64,000 nucleotides of DNA from UTCHB3 sp964431385 (GTDB taxonomy: Bacteria; Bacteroidota; Ignavibacteria; Ignavibacteriales; Ignavibacteriaceae). The position numbers and the translations under genes were made by a program. Positions 63,511 to 64,000 of the stretch are shown piece by piece. Under the pieces are notes generated by a model. The model was given only the letters and a program-made list of their open reading frames with translations. It did no database searches and was not told where the DNA came from. The number at the start of each line of letters is the position of its first letter. Position 1 is the first letter of the stretch. Where the stretch lies: contig CAYSJM010000003.1 of the NCBI GenBank assembly GCA_964431385.1, forward strand, positions 1-64,000. The letters run 5' to 3'.

Positions 63511-64000
63511 CTTCATACCTTTCCTTTTCTCAGTTTTTTCACTTTTTTCGGTTTTTATCCTTCAATTTCTGATGCGATTTTCCGAACAGTTAATCGGGAA
63601 AGGAATAGATACAATTCTGATACTTCAACTGATTGCCTACAATCTCGCATGGATGATGGTTTTAGTTGTACCGATGTCAGTTTTAGTGGCAACACTTATG
63701 GCATTTGGTGGACTCTCACAAAACAATGAGATAACTGCCATCCGGGCTGCCGGATTAAGTCTCTACCGCTTAACTGCTCTCCCTCTGGTTTTAGCCGCCG
63801 GGCTCGTCTGGTTTCTGATTTATTTTAATAACGAAGTGTTGCCTGATGCAAACCATAAAACCAAAAATTTAATGTGGGAAATTACTGCCACACGCCCTGC
63901 ACTCTCGATTGTACCAAATGTGTTCATGACCGATATTGTCGGCTACGCAATTCTTGCTGAAAAAATAACCCAAGATTCAAATAAACTCGTAAATGTTAAA
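63479..64000 (+). CDS. LptF/LptG-family permease (partial)
   Basis: The first 174 codons of an LPS-export ABC permease, open at the right edge. Start MILSFYVARKFFIPFLFSVF; first helices FSVFSLFSVFILQFLM, then LIAYNLAWMMVLVVPMSVLVATLMAFGGLSQNNEITAIRAAGLSLYRLTALPLVLA. The NNEITAIRAAG block is typical for the LptF/LptG family. These proteins, with LptB, pull lipopolysaccharide out of the inner membrane. LptF versus LptG cannot be decided from this fragment. It fits the lipid A and heptose genes elsewhere in the window. Confidence 0.9.
   Translation, partial: MILSFYVARKFFIPFLFSVFSLFSVFILQFLMRFSEQLIGKGIDTILILQLIAYNLAWMMVLVVPMSVLVATLMAFGGLSQNNEITAIRAAGLSLYRLTALPLVLAAGLVWFLIYFNNEVLPDANHKTKNLMWEITATRPALSIVPNVFMTDIVGYAILAEKITQDSNKLVNVK

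Overview
The window looks like a draft (assembled) chromosome segment from a Gram-negative member of the Bacteroidota/Chlorobiota-Ignavibacteriota side of the tree, most like Ignavibacteria. The evidence is a set of secreted proteins ending in the NYPNPFNP-type sorting tail used by the type IX secretion system (genes at 3324, 48420, 51676 and 56107, and very probably the truncated gene at the left edge), a fused lpxC/fabZ gene, weak Shine-Dalgarno sites and AT-rich intergenic DNA. The assembly contains two 100-N gaps whose flanks are the same 55 bases, so both appear to be false gaps inside intact genes.

Layout. 1-5.6 kb holds two cell-surface/secreted proteins, then a small IS200-like HUH transposase gene bracketed by three copies of a two-hairpin REP-like element. 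5.6-22.9 kb is one long, tightly packed minus-strand block for envelope building and housekeeping. In transcription order it carries a small unknown protein, rsmI, lpxC/fabZ, lpxA, a LipM-like octanoyltransferase, panB, a propeller protein, the two halves of ADP-heptose synthesis (rfaE1, rfaE2), tamB, RNase R, and a metalloprotease/propeller/outer-membrane-barrel protein. 23-31 kb carries a hybrid sensor kinase with a degenerate receiver, an ammonium transporter, acetyl-CoA synthetase, an esterase and a SpoIID-type protein (split by false gap 1).

32-46.8 kb is mostly metabolic and regulatory: arginase, an ECF sigma/RskA-like pair, a DOMON-like protein (split by false gap 2), valS, rdgB, an AhpD-like protein, a second sigma-factor operon (ECF sigma, zinc-finger anti-sigma with HEAT repeats, DUF4097 surface protein), a class V aminotransferase, a TerB-like protein and a nitronate monooxygenase-like enzyme. 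47-54.4 kb has a membrane polyferredoxin facing a very large modular secreted protein. The intergenic region between them carries a good sigma-54 promoter candidate and two helically phased palindromes at activator distance. A second large secreted protein with a deacetylase-like N-terminus follows.

54.5-64 kb has a broken AAA-type gene, trmO, an acetyltransferase, a secreted endonuclease I, tmRNA (ssrA), cobalamin adenosyltransferase, ygfZ, a lipoprotein, an M20 peptidase, a propeller-like protein, and the start of an LptF/LptG permease. The 5' end of that permease gene is duplicated upstream as a 77-base repeat.

Taken together, lipid A and heptose synthesis, TamB, an Omp85-like barrel, an LPS-export permease and several type IX cargo proteins make this largely an envelope-biogenesis region. 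I did not find a CRISPR array, prophage or obvious defence island. The least explained signals are the REP/transposase cluster, the sigma-54 control region, the degenerate receiver, and the 77-base duplication at the permease start.
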